A stretch of 64,000 nucleotides of DNA. Origin: an uncultured Chloroflexus sp. (GTDB lineage Bacteria; Chloroflexota; Chloroflexia; Chloroflexales; Chloroflexaceae). Of the stretch, positions 1 through 8,028 are shown in pieces; position 1 is the stretch's first letter, and the number at the start of each line of letters is the position of its first letter. The stretch lies in assembly GCF_937951745.1 (NCBI RefSeq), contig NZ_CALFBQ010000073.1:1-64000 (forward strand). Reading direction: 5' to 3'. The position numbers were made by a program, and so were the translations under genes. The notes beneath the pieces are model-generated. The model did not search any database, was not told where the DNA came from, and was given only the letters and a program-made list of their open reading frames with translations.

Positions 1-1
1 C

Positions 2-259
2 GACCGCGTCTTTTTTGCCGAACTCAAAGCCCGCCTAACGGCAAACGACGCCCTGCAAGCCAGCGCTCGCATCAATCCACCCGAAAGTGTGCGATTACTC
101 CACGATACTCTCTTCGATAGGGTACTACAGACCATGATTGAAAGTAATTTTGAGATGTTTCGACGTATCAATGACGATGAGTCATTTGCCCAAGCGATAC
201 GGGAGAAAATTTTTAAGATAGTATATCAAGAGTTACAACAACAGTATCAAAGACGGTAG
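2..259 (+). CDS. Type I restriction enzyme R subunit, C-terminal end (partial)
   Basis: Open reading frame entering from the left edge and stopping with TAG at 257-259; about 85 residues remain. The tail (residues near FFAELKARL, NPPESVRL, MIESNFEMFRRINDDESFA) resembles the helical C-terminal region of HsdR-type restriction subunits, which bind the methyltransferase core and carry the ATP-driven translocase upstream. No catalytic motif is inside the window. The stop codon and the last Arg codon lie in a palindromic intergenic repeat (255-285), so the repeat may have set the present C-terminus. The family call rests on resemblance of a short tail and could be wrong. Confidence 0.55.
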   Translation, partial: DRVFFAELKARLTANDALQASARINPPESVRLLHDTLFDRVLQTMIESNFEMFRRINDDESFAQAIREKIFKIVYQELQQQYQRR

Positions 260-285
260 AGGTGTAGCATTGCCACGCCTCTACC
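255..285. repeat. Palindromic intergenic repeat
   Basis: Near-perfect inverted repeat with GGTAGAGGTGT on the left and ACGCCTCTACC on the right, around a short AGCATTGC centre. It belongs to a group of similar small palindromes in this window (375-423, 10871-10905, 49586-49616, 49666-49690, 50385-50407). It overlaps the stop codon of the restriction-subunit frame and could also act as its terminator hairpin. Confidence 0.6.
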
Positions 286-298
286 ACGTTCACGCGGC

Positions 299-373
299 TT
301 TGAGGCGATCAATGTCGCCGGCGGTATGCGCGCATGGAAGGCCGCCGGCTATGCGATGATGGTTGGCCCGTAA
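299..373 (+). pseudogene. Rhodanese-domain C-terminal remnant
   Basis: Reading from 299 gives 24 residues ending at TAA 371-373, containing NVAGGMRAWKAAGY. This matches the conserved end of rhodanese (sulfurtransferase) domains, where VxGGxxAWxxAG follows the active-site loop. The upstream part of the domain, including the catalytic Cys loop, is absent: the frame runs into the palindrome at 255-285. It is best read as a decayed gene end left after a deletion. There is no start codon or ribosome site for a stand-alone peptide. Confidence 0.55.
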
Positions 374-374
374 C

Positions 375-423
375 CGGTAGCGACGCACGGTTGTGCGTTT
401 CTACCGGTTGTGCGTCTCTACCG
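375..423. repeat. Compound palindromic repeat
   Basis: CGGTAGCGACGCAC pairs with GTGCGTTTCTACCG (375-406), and a second right arm, GTGCGTCTCTACCG, follows directly to 423. The left arm is thus followed by two copies of the right arm, as expected of an expanding intergenic palindrome. It ends exactly at the stop of the minus-strand DUF35 gene and may serve as its transcript end. Confidence 0.55.
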
Positions 424-819
424 TTATCGAATACAGGGACGGAACTTATACCCGTACACCAAAACCCCATCCTCGCCGGTATCCATCAACCGGCGGGTGA
501 CCATCTCAACCGGCATGCCGATTGTGAGATCGGCTTCGTCGCAATCGGTCAATTGGGCAGTCACCATTGGTCCTTCTTCTAACCGAACCAGCGCGACCGG
601 GTAGATGCCGAGGCTCTCATACCCCGACGGTACTTGCCGGATCACGCTGAAACTGTAGATTTCGCCGCGTCCGCTCAGTTGATACGGTTCCCAGTCATTC
701 GGGTCTTCATCAAGGGTAGGCGGCTGGGATGGGAAACGCACCTCGCCGGTGTGGCGATGGCGTTGCCCTTCCAACCGATAGCGGGTCGTCCGTTCCCGCC
801 AGTGTCGAGCAATATTCAT
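424..819 (-). CDS. DUF35 OB-fold protein of the HMG-CoA synthase/thiolase complex, zinc ribbon degenerate
   Basis: 131-residue protein. In archaea DUF35 proteins have an N-terminal rubredoxin-like zinc ribbon and a C-terminal OB fold, and bridge acetoacetyl-CoA thiolase and HMG-CoA synthase in one channelling complex. The OB-fold half is recognisable (YSFSVIRQVPSGYESLGIYP, VALVRLEEGPMVTAQLTDCD, IGMPVEMVTRR). The N-terminal part (about residues 14-35, RYRLEGQRHRHTGEVRFP) keeps the usual spacing but none of the CxxC cysteines. It overlaps the upstream Yip1-like gene by 4 nt (ATGA), so the two are translationally coupled. It is the last gene of the HMGR-HMGS-thiolase cluster. Confidence 0.75.
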   Translation of the reverse strand: MNIARHWRERTTRYRLEGQRHRHTGEVRFPSQPPTLDEDPNDWEPYQLSGRGEIYSFSVIRQVPSGYESLGIYPVALVRLEEGPMVTAQLTDCDEADLTIGMPVEMVTRRLMDTGEDGVLVYGYKFRPCIR

Positions 820-1382
820 GGTGCAAAACCTCCACCAAGTAAGATTGCAATCGTAGCTAGTCCAACGGTCGCACAGACAATAAGTATGCCAATGACGGCT
901 AAAATGATGGCAATGTAGAGCGCCTTCTGGGCGGGCAAGTTCATGCCCGACTGAATAGCCAGATAGGTAAGATAGACGCCATAGAGAGTCAGTGCGAGCG
1001 AAATGATCCCGCCGATGAAGGGAATGACAGTGGCAATACCTTGACCGACTGCTAATGGTGAAGAGAAGAGGGAAAGTCCCCACGCCAATTCGCCAAAGCT
1101 ACCCGTGCCGCCAAAAGCGCGACCAAGGAGATAAATGATACCCCACCCGATCAACGAACCGATAATGGTACTGAGGACAGCGCTGAGAATGATGGCGATC
1201 AGTTCGCTGATTCCGCCACCGCTTAACAGTGAGGAAAAGGCTACAATAACTCCATTGATCACGCTGGCAATAACGGCGTAGATCAATGCCCACACTAAAT
1301 TGTCGCGCTCGTGACGCTCGAAGGCTTGTACCGACGGTTGAGTAAGGACTGCGATACTGCCGTTGACCATCTCCTGAATCAC
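816..1382 (-). CDS. Yip1-family integral membrane protein
   Basis: About 188 residues with a short cytoplasmic N-terminus (QPSVQAFERHERDNLVWALIYA) and roughly five hydrophobic segments rich in Gly, Ile and Ala, typical of bacterial YIP1-domain proteins of unknown function. I chose the GTG at 1382 because AGGAG lies 7 nt upstream; a TTG at 1406 in frame lacks this. It sits between the thiolase and DUF35 genes, 79 nt after the thiolase and overlapping DUF35 by 4 nt. That position suggests a membrane-linked role in the same pathway, but nothing in the sequence shows a catalytic function. Confidence 0.7.
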   Translation of the reverse strand: MIQEMVNGSIAVLTQPSVQAFERHERDNLVWALIYAVIASVINGVIVAFSSLLSGGGISELIAIILSAVLSTIIGSLIGWGIIYLLGRAFGGTGSFGELAWGLSLFSSPLAVGQGIATVIPFIGGIISLALTLYGVYLTYLAIQSGMNLPAQKALYIAIILAVIGILIVCATVGLATIAILLGGGFAP

Positions 1383-1461
1383 AGGAATACTCCTTTGGTT
1401 ATCCAAAAAGGCGGAAAGCAGCCTTATTGTACCTTACGCAACTACCGGCGTAAAGGGGTAA

Positions 1462-2628
1462 TCACGCTTCCCGAATCAGGACATGGCTCACCGCAGTTGC
1501 ACCGATCCCGCCGAGTGACTGAGCTAACCCAACGCGGGCATTGCTAACTTGGGTCGCGCCAGCCGTACCGCTCAGTTGGCGGGCAAGTTCGATGATCTGA
1601 TAAACTCCGCTTGCTCCACCAACATCGCCACGCGCCTTGTAGCCGCCGGCAGTAGCAATTGGCGTCTTGCCGGTTGGTGTGATCGCGCCTTCGGCAGCGT
1701 GGCGCGGGGCCGTGCCGGGTTCGTAACAGCCAATCGCTTCTAACGCCAAGGTTGCAGCAATGCCGTGCGGATCGGTCAGCTCCCACACATGCACATCGCC
1801 AACGCCAAGGTGGGCACGACCAAGGGCAATGTGGGCACTGGCGCGGGCCGCGCTTAGTTCGAGCGGGTTGCGCCGGCGATGCAAGGCCGGGGTGTCAGTG
1901 GCGACAGCAGCGCCGGCGATGCGGATGCGCGGGCCGTCAAGTTCGCGTGCCAACTGCTCGCCGGCAATGAGGAGAGCGGCAGCGCCATCGGCCAGCGTGC
2001 TGCAATCGAGCAGGTTGAGCGGCGAGGCGACCATAGCCGCTTTGCGATACTTGTTGGCATCAATGGTAAACCGGTAGAGCGCCAGCGGATTTTTTGCCCC
2101 GTTGGCATGGGCATTGATCGGGAATGGCGCGAAAGCGTCGGCAGTGTAGCCGTACTCGTGCATATAGCGGCGCATGAGCATCGCCCACTGCGCAGTAAGG
2201 GTGATGCCGTGCAACGCTTCCTCGTTGCTGTCTGCGGCCATAGCCTGCGCGGCCTCGATCACGTCTTCGAGGTGGTCGGTGACCTTCTCAACCCCGATCA
2301 CCAGCGCAAGCGGCAGGCCGTGCTGTACCGCTTGCACCGCTTGGGAGAGCGCCATTGCGCTGCTAGCGCCAGCGGCTTCAATGCGGAAGGCCGGAATCGA
2401 TGGCGAGAGGCCGAGCATGCTGGCGAGATACGCACCAAGCTGGCCCTGCCCGTAAAGTTCTTCGCTGTAGGCGCTGCCCACATAGAGCGCACCGATCTGG
2501 TGTGGCGCCAAACCCGGCGCGCTCGCGAACGCGGCTCGCGCCGCTTCACTGGCCAGATCGGCTAGATCACGCCCGTAGTGCTCGCCGACGGCAGTCGCGC
2601 CCATGCCGGCAATATAGACGTTGGTCAT
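1462..2628 (-). CDS. Thiolase-superfamily protein of the mevalonate cluster, lacking the catalytic cysteine
   Basis: 388 residues of the archaeal/SCP2-type thiolase family, which normally condenses two acetyl-CoA to acetoacetyl-CoA. The start is firm: AAGGAG sits 5 nt before ATG 2628. The nucleophile region, usually EAACASG, reads EAAGASS (Gly codon GGC), so the acyl-accepting Cys is gone. The C-terminal GHPxGATG loop reads ARGDVGGASG, losing the His. HVWELTDPHG replaces the usual HDAF/HE region. The fold is otherwise intact with no frameshift, which suggests a maintained protein with a non-catalytic or altered role, perhaps a scaffold or CoA-binding partner of the HMG-CoA synthase 39 nt upstream. 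Confidence 0.8.
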   Translation of the reverse strand: MTNVYIAGMGATAVGEHYGRDLADLASEAARAAFASAPGLAPHQIGALYVGSAYSEELYGQGQLGAYLASMLGLSPSIPAFRIEAAGASSAMALSQAVQAVQHGLPLALVIGVEKVTDHLEDVIEAAQAMAADSNEEALHGITLTAQWAMLMRRYMHEYGYTADAFAPFPINAHANGAKNPLALYRFTIDANKYRKAAMVASPLNLLDCSTLADGAAALLIAGEQLARELDGPRIRIAGAAVATDTPALHRRRNPLELSAARASAHIALGRAHLGVGDVHVWELTDPHGIAATLALEAIGCYEPGTAPRHAAEGAITPTGKTPIATAGGYKARGDVGGASGVYQIIELARQLSGTAGATQVSNARVGLAQSLGGIGATAVSHVLIREA

Positions 2629-2667
2629 AGTGACTCCTTACTCTTACCTTCCCTATTCCTTACTTCC

Positions 2668-3717
2668 CTACCCCATCACCAACTTACCGCGCCACTTGGC
2701 ATAGATCGCGTAATCGATCATCACAGCGCGCTTGAGGTAGGCTGCGGTCAAGGGCGCTCGCTCGCGCCGCTCCAGAATCGCGTCGGTGACTGTGAGCGCA
2801 TAGGCGTCAGAACCGGCTCCGCTGCCGTAGCTGGTCACGAAGATGGTGTCACCCGGTTTGGCTATATCGAGAATGGCGCACAGACCGATAAGTGCTGCGC
2901 CCGAATAGGTGTTGCCGATCTGTGGACTGAGCAATCCCGGTGCGATTTGGGCGTCGGTAAAGCCGAGCCGTTTGGCAACTACTTGGGGGAATTTGGCGTT
3001 TGGCTGATGAAAAACGGCATAGGTAAAGTCAGCAGCCGTGCAGTTCAATTGACGTAACAATTCGGCGGCTGCCGATTGAATCTGGTGAAAGTAGGCCGGC
3101 TCGCCGGTGAAGCGATTGCCATGCACCGGGTAGGGCCGATCGGCGCGGCGGTAAAAGTCGGGTGTGTCAGTGACATACGAGAGGGTGGCGTCGATGGTGG
3201 CCAGCGCCTGCTCGGCAGGGCCGACGATCAACGCTGCTGCACCGGCTGAGGCGGTGTACTCCAGTGCGTCACCGGGCCGGCCTTGGGCCGTATCGGCACC
3301 AATTGCCAGCGCATAGCGCTGCATCCCGCTGCCGACCAACGCCATCGCTGCCGTCAGCGCCTCTGAGCCGGCTTTGCAGGCAAACTCCCAGTCGGCGGCG
3401 CTGACCCACGGGCCGGCACCGAGCGCATCGGCGACTACTGTGCCCGATGGTTTGACACTGTACGGATGGCTTTCGCTGCCGATCCAGACCGCACCGAGAT
3501 CGGTAGCAGAAATGTCAGCGCGCGCCAGCGCGTTGCGCGCTGCTTCGATCGACATCGTGATGGTGTCTTCATCGGGACCGGGGACGCTTTTGGCTTCCAC
3601 CGGTACCCCGTTTTGGCCATCGGTCCAGATGCGGGCAATCTCACGGGCCGCGATCCGGTAGCGCGGGATGTACACGCCGTAGCCGATGATGCCAACCGGT
3701 TGCTGAGGCTTCATCAT
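2668..3717 (-). CDS. Hydroxymethylglutaryl-CoA synthase, archaeal type
   Basis: 349 residues. Condenses acetyl-CoA with acetoacetyl-CoA to HMG-CoA, the committed step of the mevalonate route to isoprenoids. The N-terminus GIIGYGVYIPRYRI is typical. The acyl-enzyme Cys is in ADWEFACKAGSEAL, the His in YAVFHQPNAKFP, and the C-terminal loop is GSGAGSDAYAL. The start at 3717 has GGAG 11 nt upstream; an adjacent ATG at 3714 is equally possible, while the in-frame extension to 3813 is not family-like. It lies 206 nt after HMG-CoA reductase and 39 nt before the thiolase homologue, the order known for the archaeal three-protein complex. Confidence 0.88.
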   Translation of the reverse strand: MMKPQQPVGIIGYGVYIPRYRIAAREIARIWTDGQNGVPVEAKSVPGPDEDTITMSIEAARNALARADISATDLGAVWIGSESHPYSVKPSGTVVADALGAGPWVSAADWEFACKAGSEALTAAMALVGSGMQRYALAIGADTAQGRPGDALEYTASAGAAALIVGPAEQALATIDATLSYVTDTPDFYRRADRPYPVHGNRFTGEPAYFHQIQSAAAELLRQLNCTAADFTYAVFHQPNAKFPQVVAKRLGFTDAQIAPGLLSPQIGNTYSGAALIGLCAILDIAKPGDTIFVTSYGSGAGSDAYALTVTDAILERRERAPLTAAYLKRAVMIDYAIYAKWRGKLVMG

Positions 3718-3878
3718 AGAATGGTTCTCCACTTTTGTAAGACACATAGACCCATGCTCGGCGCAGTGCGACGAACTGACTGTCGACAGCAAACGGCTGC
3801 CAAATAGGCCCACGCTTTAGTTTGGAAGACAAAAATCTCGCCCCACTGCGCAGATCGTTCGCAGTAAGGCAACACTAG

Positions 3879-3911
3879 CGGCGGCCTGTCTCAACGACGA
3901 ACAGGCCGCCG
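3879..3911 (-). terminator. Hairpin after HMG-CoA reductase
   Basis: Perfect 11-bp stem (CGGCGGCCTGT at 3879-3889, ACAGGCCGCCG at 3901-3911) with an 11-nt loop, just beyond the reductase stop. There is no T-tract, so it may attenuate or stabilise rather than fully terminate before the HMG-CoA synthase gene. Confidence 0.45.
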
Positions 3912-3923
3912 TAAGTTTGGGCA

Positions 3924-5246
3924 TTAGTTCTTGGCGGGGTCGCCGACGACACGCCGGCCTTCGAGTTCGGCGATAATCTCTTCGGCGCGAGCCGGTTTGA
4001 TGTTGCGCTCGGCCACCATGCGGCGGGCAACTTCATCGACCAGCGTGCCGGAAGCGCCGGCAGCCATCGCAATCTGGCGGGCATGCAAACCCATGTGGCC
4101 CTGCTGGATGCCTTCACACGCTAGCGCGCGCATCGCAGCGAGGTTGTTGGCCAAGCCGGCAGCGACGCAGACTTCGGCCAGTTCGTTGGCACTCCGCACA
4201 CCGAGCAGTTTCAACGCGGCTTGGGCCGTCGGGTGTACTTTCGTGGCCCCGCCGACAATCCCGACCGAGAGCGGCATTTCGAGCGTGCCAACCAGATTGC
4301 CCTGCTCATCACGCTCCCAGTGCGAGAGCGAGGTATAGTGACCGTTGCGGCTCGCATACGCATGGGCGCCAGCTTCGACCGCACGCCAGTCGTTGCCGGT
4401 GGCGACGAGCACCGGATCAATGCCATTCATGATCCCTTTGTTGTGTGTCGCCGCTCGGTAGGGATCAACCGCGGCAAAGGCGTAGGCCCAAAGAATACCT
4501 TCCACCACCTCTTCGCCGGTGAGGCCGTCGCGGGCCAATGAGGCTGCCGGCACAACGCAGCGGGCACGCGCCAGTCGGCGATCGGTCAGATTCGAGAGGA
4601 TGCGCAAATAGACGCGCCCGCCAGTCATCTCGGCCAAGAGCGGCGCTACCGCTTCGGCCATCGTGTTGACCGCATTGGCACCCATCGCGTCGCGGCAATC
4701 AACGATAAGATGGACGATCAGCATCGGCCCCATCGGGCTAGTGGGAAAGAAGCGCACCTCAACATCACGCGCGCCGCCGCCGAGCGTCACCAGTGAACGG
4801 CTTTGGGCATTGGCTAGTGCCAGAATTTCTTCCTTGCGAGCGAGAATCGTCTGGCGAGCCTGATCGGGATCGGCGACATGCACCAACTGCACCTGCCCAA
4901 TCATCAGCGGTTCAGTGCTGCTGGTCTGAAACCCACCGCCATCCCGCACCATGCGAGCGGCATAGCTCGCACCGGCCACAATTGATGGCTCTTCCACCAC
5001 CATCGGGATTAGGTAATCGCGCCCGTTGATGCGGAAGTTGGTGGCAATACCGAGTGGCAAATTATATGTGCCAACCACATTCTCGATCATCTTGTCGGCG
5101 CGCTCAATACTTAATGCGCCGCCACTGCCGCCATGCAGTGCACGTAAATCTTCATCAACCAGTCCGTCGAAGGACTTTACCATCTGGAGCCGCTCAAACG
5201 GATTGAGTTGGTAGAAACCTTGAAGTCGTGAATTTTTGGTCCCCAT
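3924..5246 (-). CDS. mvaA: Hydroxymethylglutaryl-CoA reductase, class II (degradative-type fold)
   Basis: 440 residues, the usual length of class II enzymes. Reduces HMG-CoA to mevalonate. Visible motifs are [14 protein letters not shown] near residue 53 (substrate loop), [14 protein letters not shown] (cofactor/active-site Asp), [12 protein letters not shown], the [16 protein letters not shown] loop, and the C-terminal GHMGLHAR flap with the catalytic His. AAGGAGG lies 9 nt before ATG 5246, one of the best ribosome sites in the window. As first gene of the minus-strand mevalonate cluster it likely carries the main promoter. Established work on Roseiflexus describes an alternative mevalonate route in this phylum; the later enzymes are not in this window. 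Confidence 0.93.
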   Translation of the reverse strand: MGTKNSRLQGFYQLNPFERLQMVKSFDGLVDEDLRALHGGSGGALSIERADKMIENVVGTYNLPLGIATNFRINGRDYLIPMVVEEPSIVAGASYAARMVRDGGGFQTSSTEPLMIGQVQLVHVADPDQARQTILARKEEILALANAQSRSLVTLGGGARDVEVRFFPTSPMGPMLIVHLIVDCRDAMGANAVNTMAEAVAPLLAEMTGGRVYLRILSNLTDRRLARARCVVPAASLARDGLTGEEVVEGILWAYAFAAVDPYRAATHNKGIMNGIDPVLVATGNDWRAVEAGAHAYASRNGHYTSLSHWERDEQGNLVGTLEMPLSVGIVGGATKVHPTAQAALKLLGVRSANELAEVCVAAGLANNLAAMRALACEGIQQGHMGLHARQIAMAAGASGTLVDEVARRMVAERNIKPARAEEIIAELEGRRVVGDPAKN

Positions 5247-5383
5247 GAGAGGACACCTCCTTAACCGTACACGAGTGTTGGCATCTGCTTCCCTTACTAC
5301 GATACCACGATGCTAGTGAAAAACGGTTAATAACAACTCTCAAAACCTATCATGCGCCTGTCTGGTGGCTGTCATAAGAGGAC

Positions 5384-5412
5384 TTGAACACCATTACGGG
5401 GGTTGTGATACA
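5384..5412 (+). promoter_or_regulatory. Candidate sigma-70-like promoter for the lipoprotein gene
   Basis: TTGAAC at 5384-5389, a 17-nt spacer, then GATACA (5407-5412) followed by AT. The match to consensus is partial. If real, transcription would start only a few bases before the GTG/ATG at 5422-5425, giving a nearly leaderless message; no ribosome site is visible upstream of that start. Confidence 0.3.
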
Positions 5413-5424
5413 ATAAGCAACGTG

Positions 5425-6105
5425 ATGTACAAACGTTTGTTCGTATTATTCATCTTGCTGTGGGTAAGCGCATGCGCTTCACCGACGGCGTTGCCGTTAC
5501 CGACTGATGTCGTCGCGACGGCGGCGCTGGGCCAGCAACAGCTCATCGCCTTCTTGTACCGTGATGAGCAAGGGGTGAGGTTGGTCAACGGTCTGAGTGT
5601 CAGTACCGCTCGCCCCATCCCACTTGATCCACCCGACCAGCAAGTCTGGATCGGAGAGGTTGCGCTACCTGCCAATTTGGCGCTCACCGAGGCTGGCGAT
5701 GTGCAATATGGGATGGTCATCGCGCAGGGAGATTGGCAGCCTACCGGCCAATATGGGCCGGGCGGGTTATGGCCGCACGCGCTGGCTTCGCCGCGCCTGC
5801 AACCTTTTACGCCGGAAACGGTGGCTCTCGCGGACTTGCTGAGTGATACCCGCTACGAAGGGCAAGTGGTTCGGCTGCGTGCAGCATTGATCGTTTCTAC
5901 CGGCACCAGTTTGCTGGTCGAAGCGATCGGTCCCGGTGGCGTGCCGGCGGCTGATGCGCGGCAAGTGAAGCTTTGGCACGGCGATCGCGATCAGGCGTTG
6001 ATCGAGCGCTTGCAGGTGAGCGGGGCTGTACGGTTTGGCTATGTTGAAGTGGTTGGACGGTGGCGGCAAGGGCGGGTTGAGCCATTATTGATTATCCTAC
6101 CGTAA
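5425..6105 (+). CDS. Predicted lipoprotein
   Basis: 226 residues. The N-terminus YKRLFVLFILLWVSAC is a lipoprotein signal peptide with the lipidated Cys near residue 16, so the protein should be anchored to the outer face of the cell membrane. The C-terminal third (QVVRLRAALIVSTGTSLLVE onward to VEPLLIILP) alternates hydrophobic strands in a way that suggests an OB-like barrel, but I recognise no named family. It converges on the hybrid kinase gene, with stop codons overlapping by 14 nt, and is divergent from the mevalonate cluster. Confidence 0.7.
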   Translation: MYKRLFVLFILLWVSACASPTALPLPTDVVATAALGQQQLIAFLYRDEQGVRLVNGLSVSTARPIPLDPPDQQVWIGEVALPANLALTEAGDVQYGMVIAQGDWQPTGQYGPGGLWPHALASPRLQPFTPETVALADLLSDTRYEGQVVRLRAALIVSTGTSLLVEAIGPGGVPAADARQVKLWHGDRDQALIERLQVSGAVRFGYVEVVGRWRQGRVEPLLIILP

Positions 6106-8017
6106 GCACAGCTCGTACCCGTTGTAATAACTGTTGCAGGGTAAATGGCTTGGTCAGTAAACGCTCGCTAGACACGCTGATTGGCTCGTTGCCGGCATAC
6201 GCTGACACGTAAAGAACACGCATTCCCGGCCGTTGCGCAGTGAGGCGGCGATACAGCTCGTCACCGGTCATCATTGGCAGCGTGACATCGCTGATCAGCA
6301 GGTCAATCGCGCCTTCGTAACTGTTTGCTATCCCCATCCCGCGTTGTGGATCAAGCGCCTCAAGCACTCGATAGCCGTAAAGGCGTAGCGCACTCGCAAT
6401 CAGGTGCAGGACTGCCGGCTCGTCTTCCACAACCAACACCGTCTCGTGCCCGATCAAGCGTTCACCGGTAAACGGCTCATGAGCGGCAATTGGTGCGACA
6501 TCGGCAAACGCCGGCAGGTAAATGGTAAATATGGTTCCTTCTCCTAATACGCTCTGTACATCAATATGACCATAGTATTGCTTGACAATGCCGAAAACAG
6601 TTGCGAGGCCGAGACCGGTACCTTGACCTTGCGGTTTGGTCGTAAAAAACGGTTCAAAGATGCGAGGGAGAATAGCCGGGTCAATCCCGCAACCGGTGTC
6701 TTGCACCTGTAACATCACGTATCTGCCTGCAGCAAGGTTTGGCACGTGAGGGACGGCATTCTCATTAATCTGGACGAGCGCCGTGGTGATGGTCACCGTA
6801 CCGTTGCCGCTGATGGCGTCGCGGGCGTTAATGACTAAATTGAGCAGCACCTGCTCGATTTGACCAGCATCGGCCATGATTGGCAAAAGGTTCGGACTCA
6901 GATGCAGATCAATCGTGATCCGTTTGTCAATGAGTCGGCGCAAAATACCGGCAAAATCGCTGATCACCTGATTCAGGTTAATCAGTTTTAGCTCCAGCCG
7001 TTGACGACGGCTAAAGGCCAGAATTTGGCGAGTCAAGGCAGTAGCACGGATGCCGGCAGCGCGAATCTGATCAAAATTCGCGTACAGTTCCCCTTCAGGC
7101 GGTGCTTCGAGCATGCCTATCTCGGCAAAGCCGATGATTAGTACGAGCAAATTATTGAGATCGTGGGCGATACCGCTAACTAACGATCCGATTGCCTCAA
7201 ACTTTTGGGCTTGGAAGAGCTGTTCGGTAAGCTGCCGTTGCTCCTCTTCCATTTGCTTACGCGCAGTGAGATCAACATGCGCGCCGAGCATGTGGGTAGG
7301 TCGTCCGTGCTGATCGTAGATCAGCGCTGCTTGTGACTGTATCCAGTGGTAACTACCATCTTTATGCCGTAGACGAAACTCGAGGGTAAAATCGGGCCAC
7401 GGTTGACGCAGGTAGCGGTTGATCGTGTTCAAGCATCGCTCGCGATCATCGGGATGCAGCCGCTCTTCCCATGCTTCAAAGGTATCGATAATCTCATGAG
7501 CTTCGTAGCCAAGCTGTGCTTTCCATTCCGGAGAAAAGAAGACCCGGTTCGTGGTCAGGTCCCATTCCCACAAACCAATATGGGCCGATTGCACCGCCAA
7601 TCGCAGCCACATCTGGATGTTTACCAGCAGCGACTGCTGTAACTGATTAACCTCCAGTGCCAGCCGGCGGGCGCGGAGCAGGATCTCGATGCGGGCGTGC
7701 AATTCGACTTTCTGAATAGGACTAATGACCAGTTCATCGATGGTGCGCCAGAGGTGGCGTGTATGCAGTTGTACGTCACGCCGGCTGGTGATCAGCAAAA
7801 ATGGAAGAAACAGCGGGTGATCGATGGAACGACGTTCCTGAATTGCCGCTTCGTAGCGATCAAGTATCTGCCCATCGATGATGCAGAGCTGGAACGGTTG
7901 CTGGAGATCGGCGATGCAATGACCTTCAATAATCTGATACCGCGATTGCAACCAATCACGGAGCTGGTTCTGATTGGTGGTGTTGGCGAGGAAGAGCAAA
8001 ATCGTATTGTCCGCCAT
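6092..8017 (-). CDS. Hybrid sensor histidine kinase with PAS and C-terminal receiver
   Basis: 641 residues, no membrane segment, so cytoplasmic. In order: a receiver-like N-terminal domain (about 1-125; CIIDG at the phospho-Asp position), a PAS_3 domain (about 145-260, IGLWEWDL to GAHVDLTARK), HisKA with the phospho-His in GIAHDLNNLL, a HATPase domain (NARDAI, GCGID, GTGLGLA), and a full receiver (VLVVEDEP, ISDVTLP, TKPF) at the end. I prefer ATG 8017, with GAGG 9 nt upstream; a GTG at 8032 would overlap the KaiC-like gene by 4 nt. It directly follows the KaiC-like gene on the same strand, so the two probably work in one signalling pathway. Confidence 0.88.
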   Translation of the reverse strand: MADNTILLFLANTTNQNQLRDWLQSRYQIIEGHCIADLQQPFQLCIIDGQILDRYEAAIQERRSIDHPLFLPFLLITSRRDVQLHTRHLWRTIDELVISPIQKVELHARIEILLRARRLALEVNQLQQSLLVNIQMWLRLAVQSAHIGLWEWDLTTNRVFFSPEWKAQLGYEAHEIIDTFEAWEERLHPDDRERCLNTINRYLRQPWPDFTLEFRLRHKDGSYHWIQSQAALIYDQHGRPTHMLGAHVDLTARKQMEEEQRQLTEQLFQAQKFEAIGSLVSGIAHDLNNLLVLIIGFAEIGMLEAPPEGELYANFDQIRAAGIRATALTRQILAFSRRQRLELKLINLNQVISDFAGILRRLIDKRITIDLHLSPNLLPIMADAGQIEQVLLNLVINARDAISGNGTVTITTALVQINENAVPHVPNLAAGRYVMLQVQDTGCGIDPAILPRIFEPFFTTKPQGQGTGLGLATVFGIVKQYYGHIDVQSVLGEGTIFTIYLPAFADVAPIAAHEPFTGERLIGHETVLVVEDEPAVLHLIASALRLYGYRVLEALDPQRGMGIANSYEGAIDLLISDVTLPMMTGDELYRRLTAQRPGMRVLYVSAYAGNEPISVSSERLLTKPFTLQQLLQRVRAVLTVG

Positions 8018-8028
8018 GCGGTGTATCC

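Noticed and set aside
1879-2565. Long plus-strand frame antisense to the thiolase gene
   Set aside because: It is a codon-position shadow of the minus-strand gene, Arg/Ala-rich, without a ribosome site.
3718-3813. N-terminal extension of HMG-CoA synthase to 3813
   Set aside because: The 32 extra residues precede a family-typical start and there is a ribosome site before ATG 3717.
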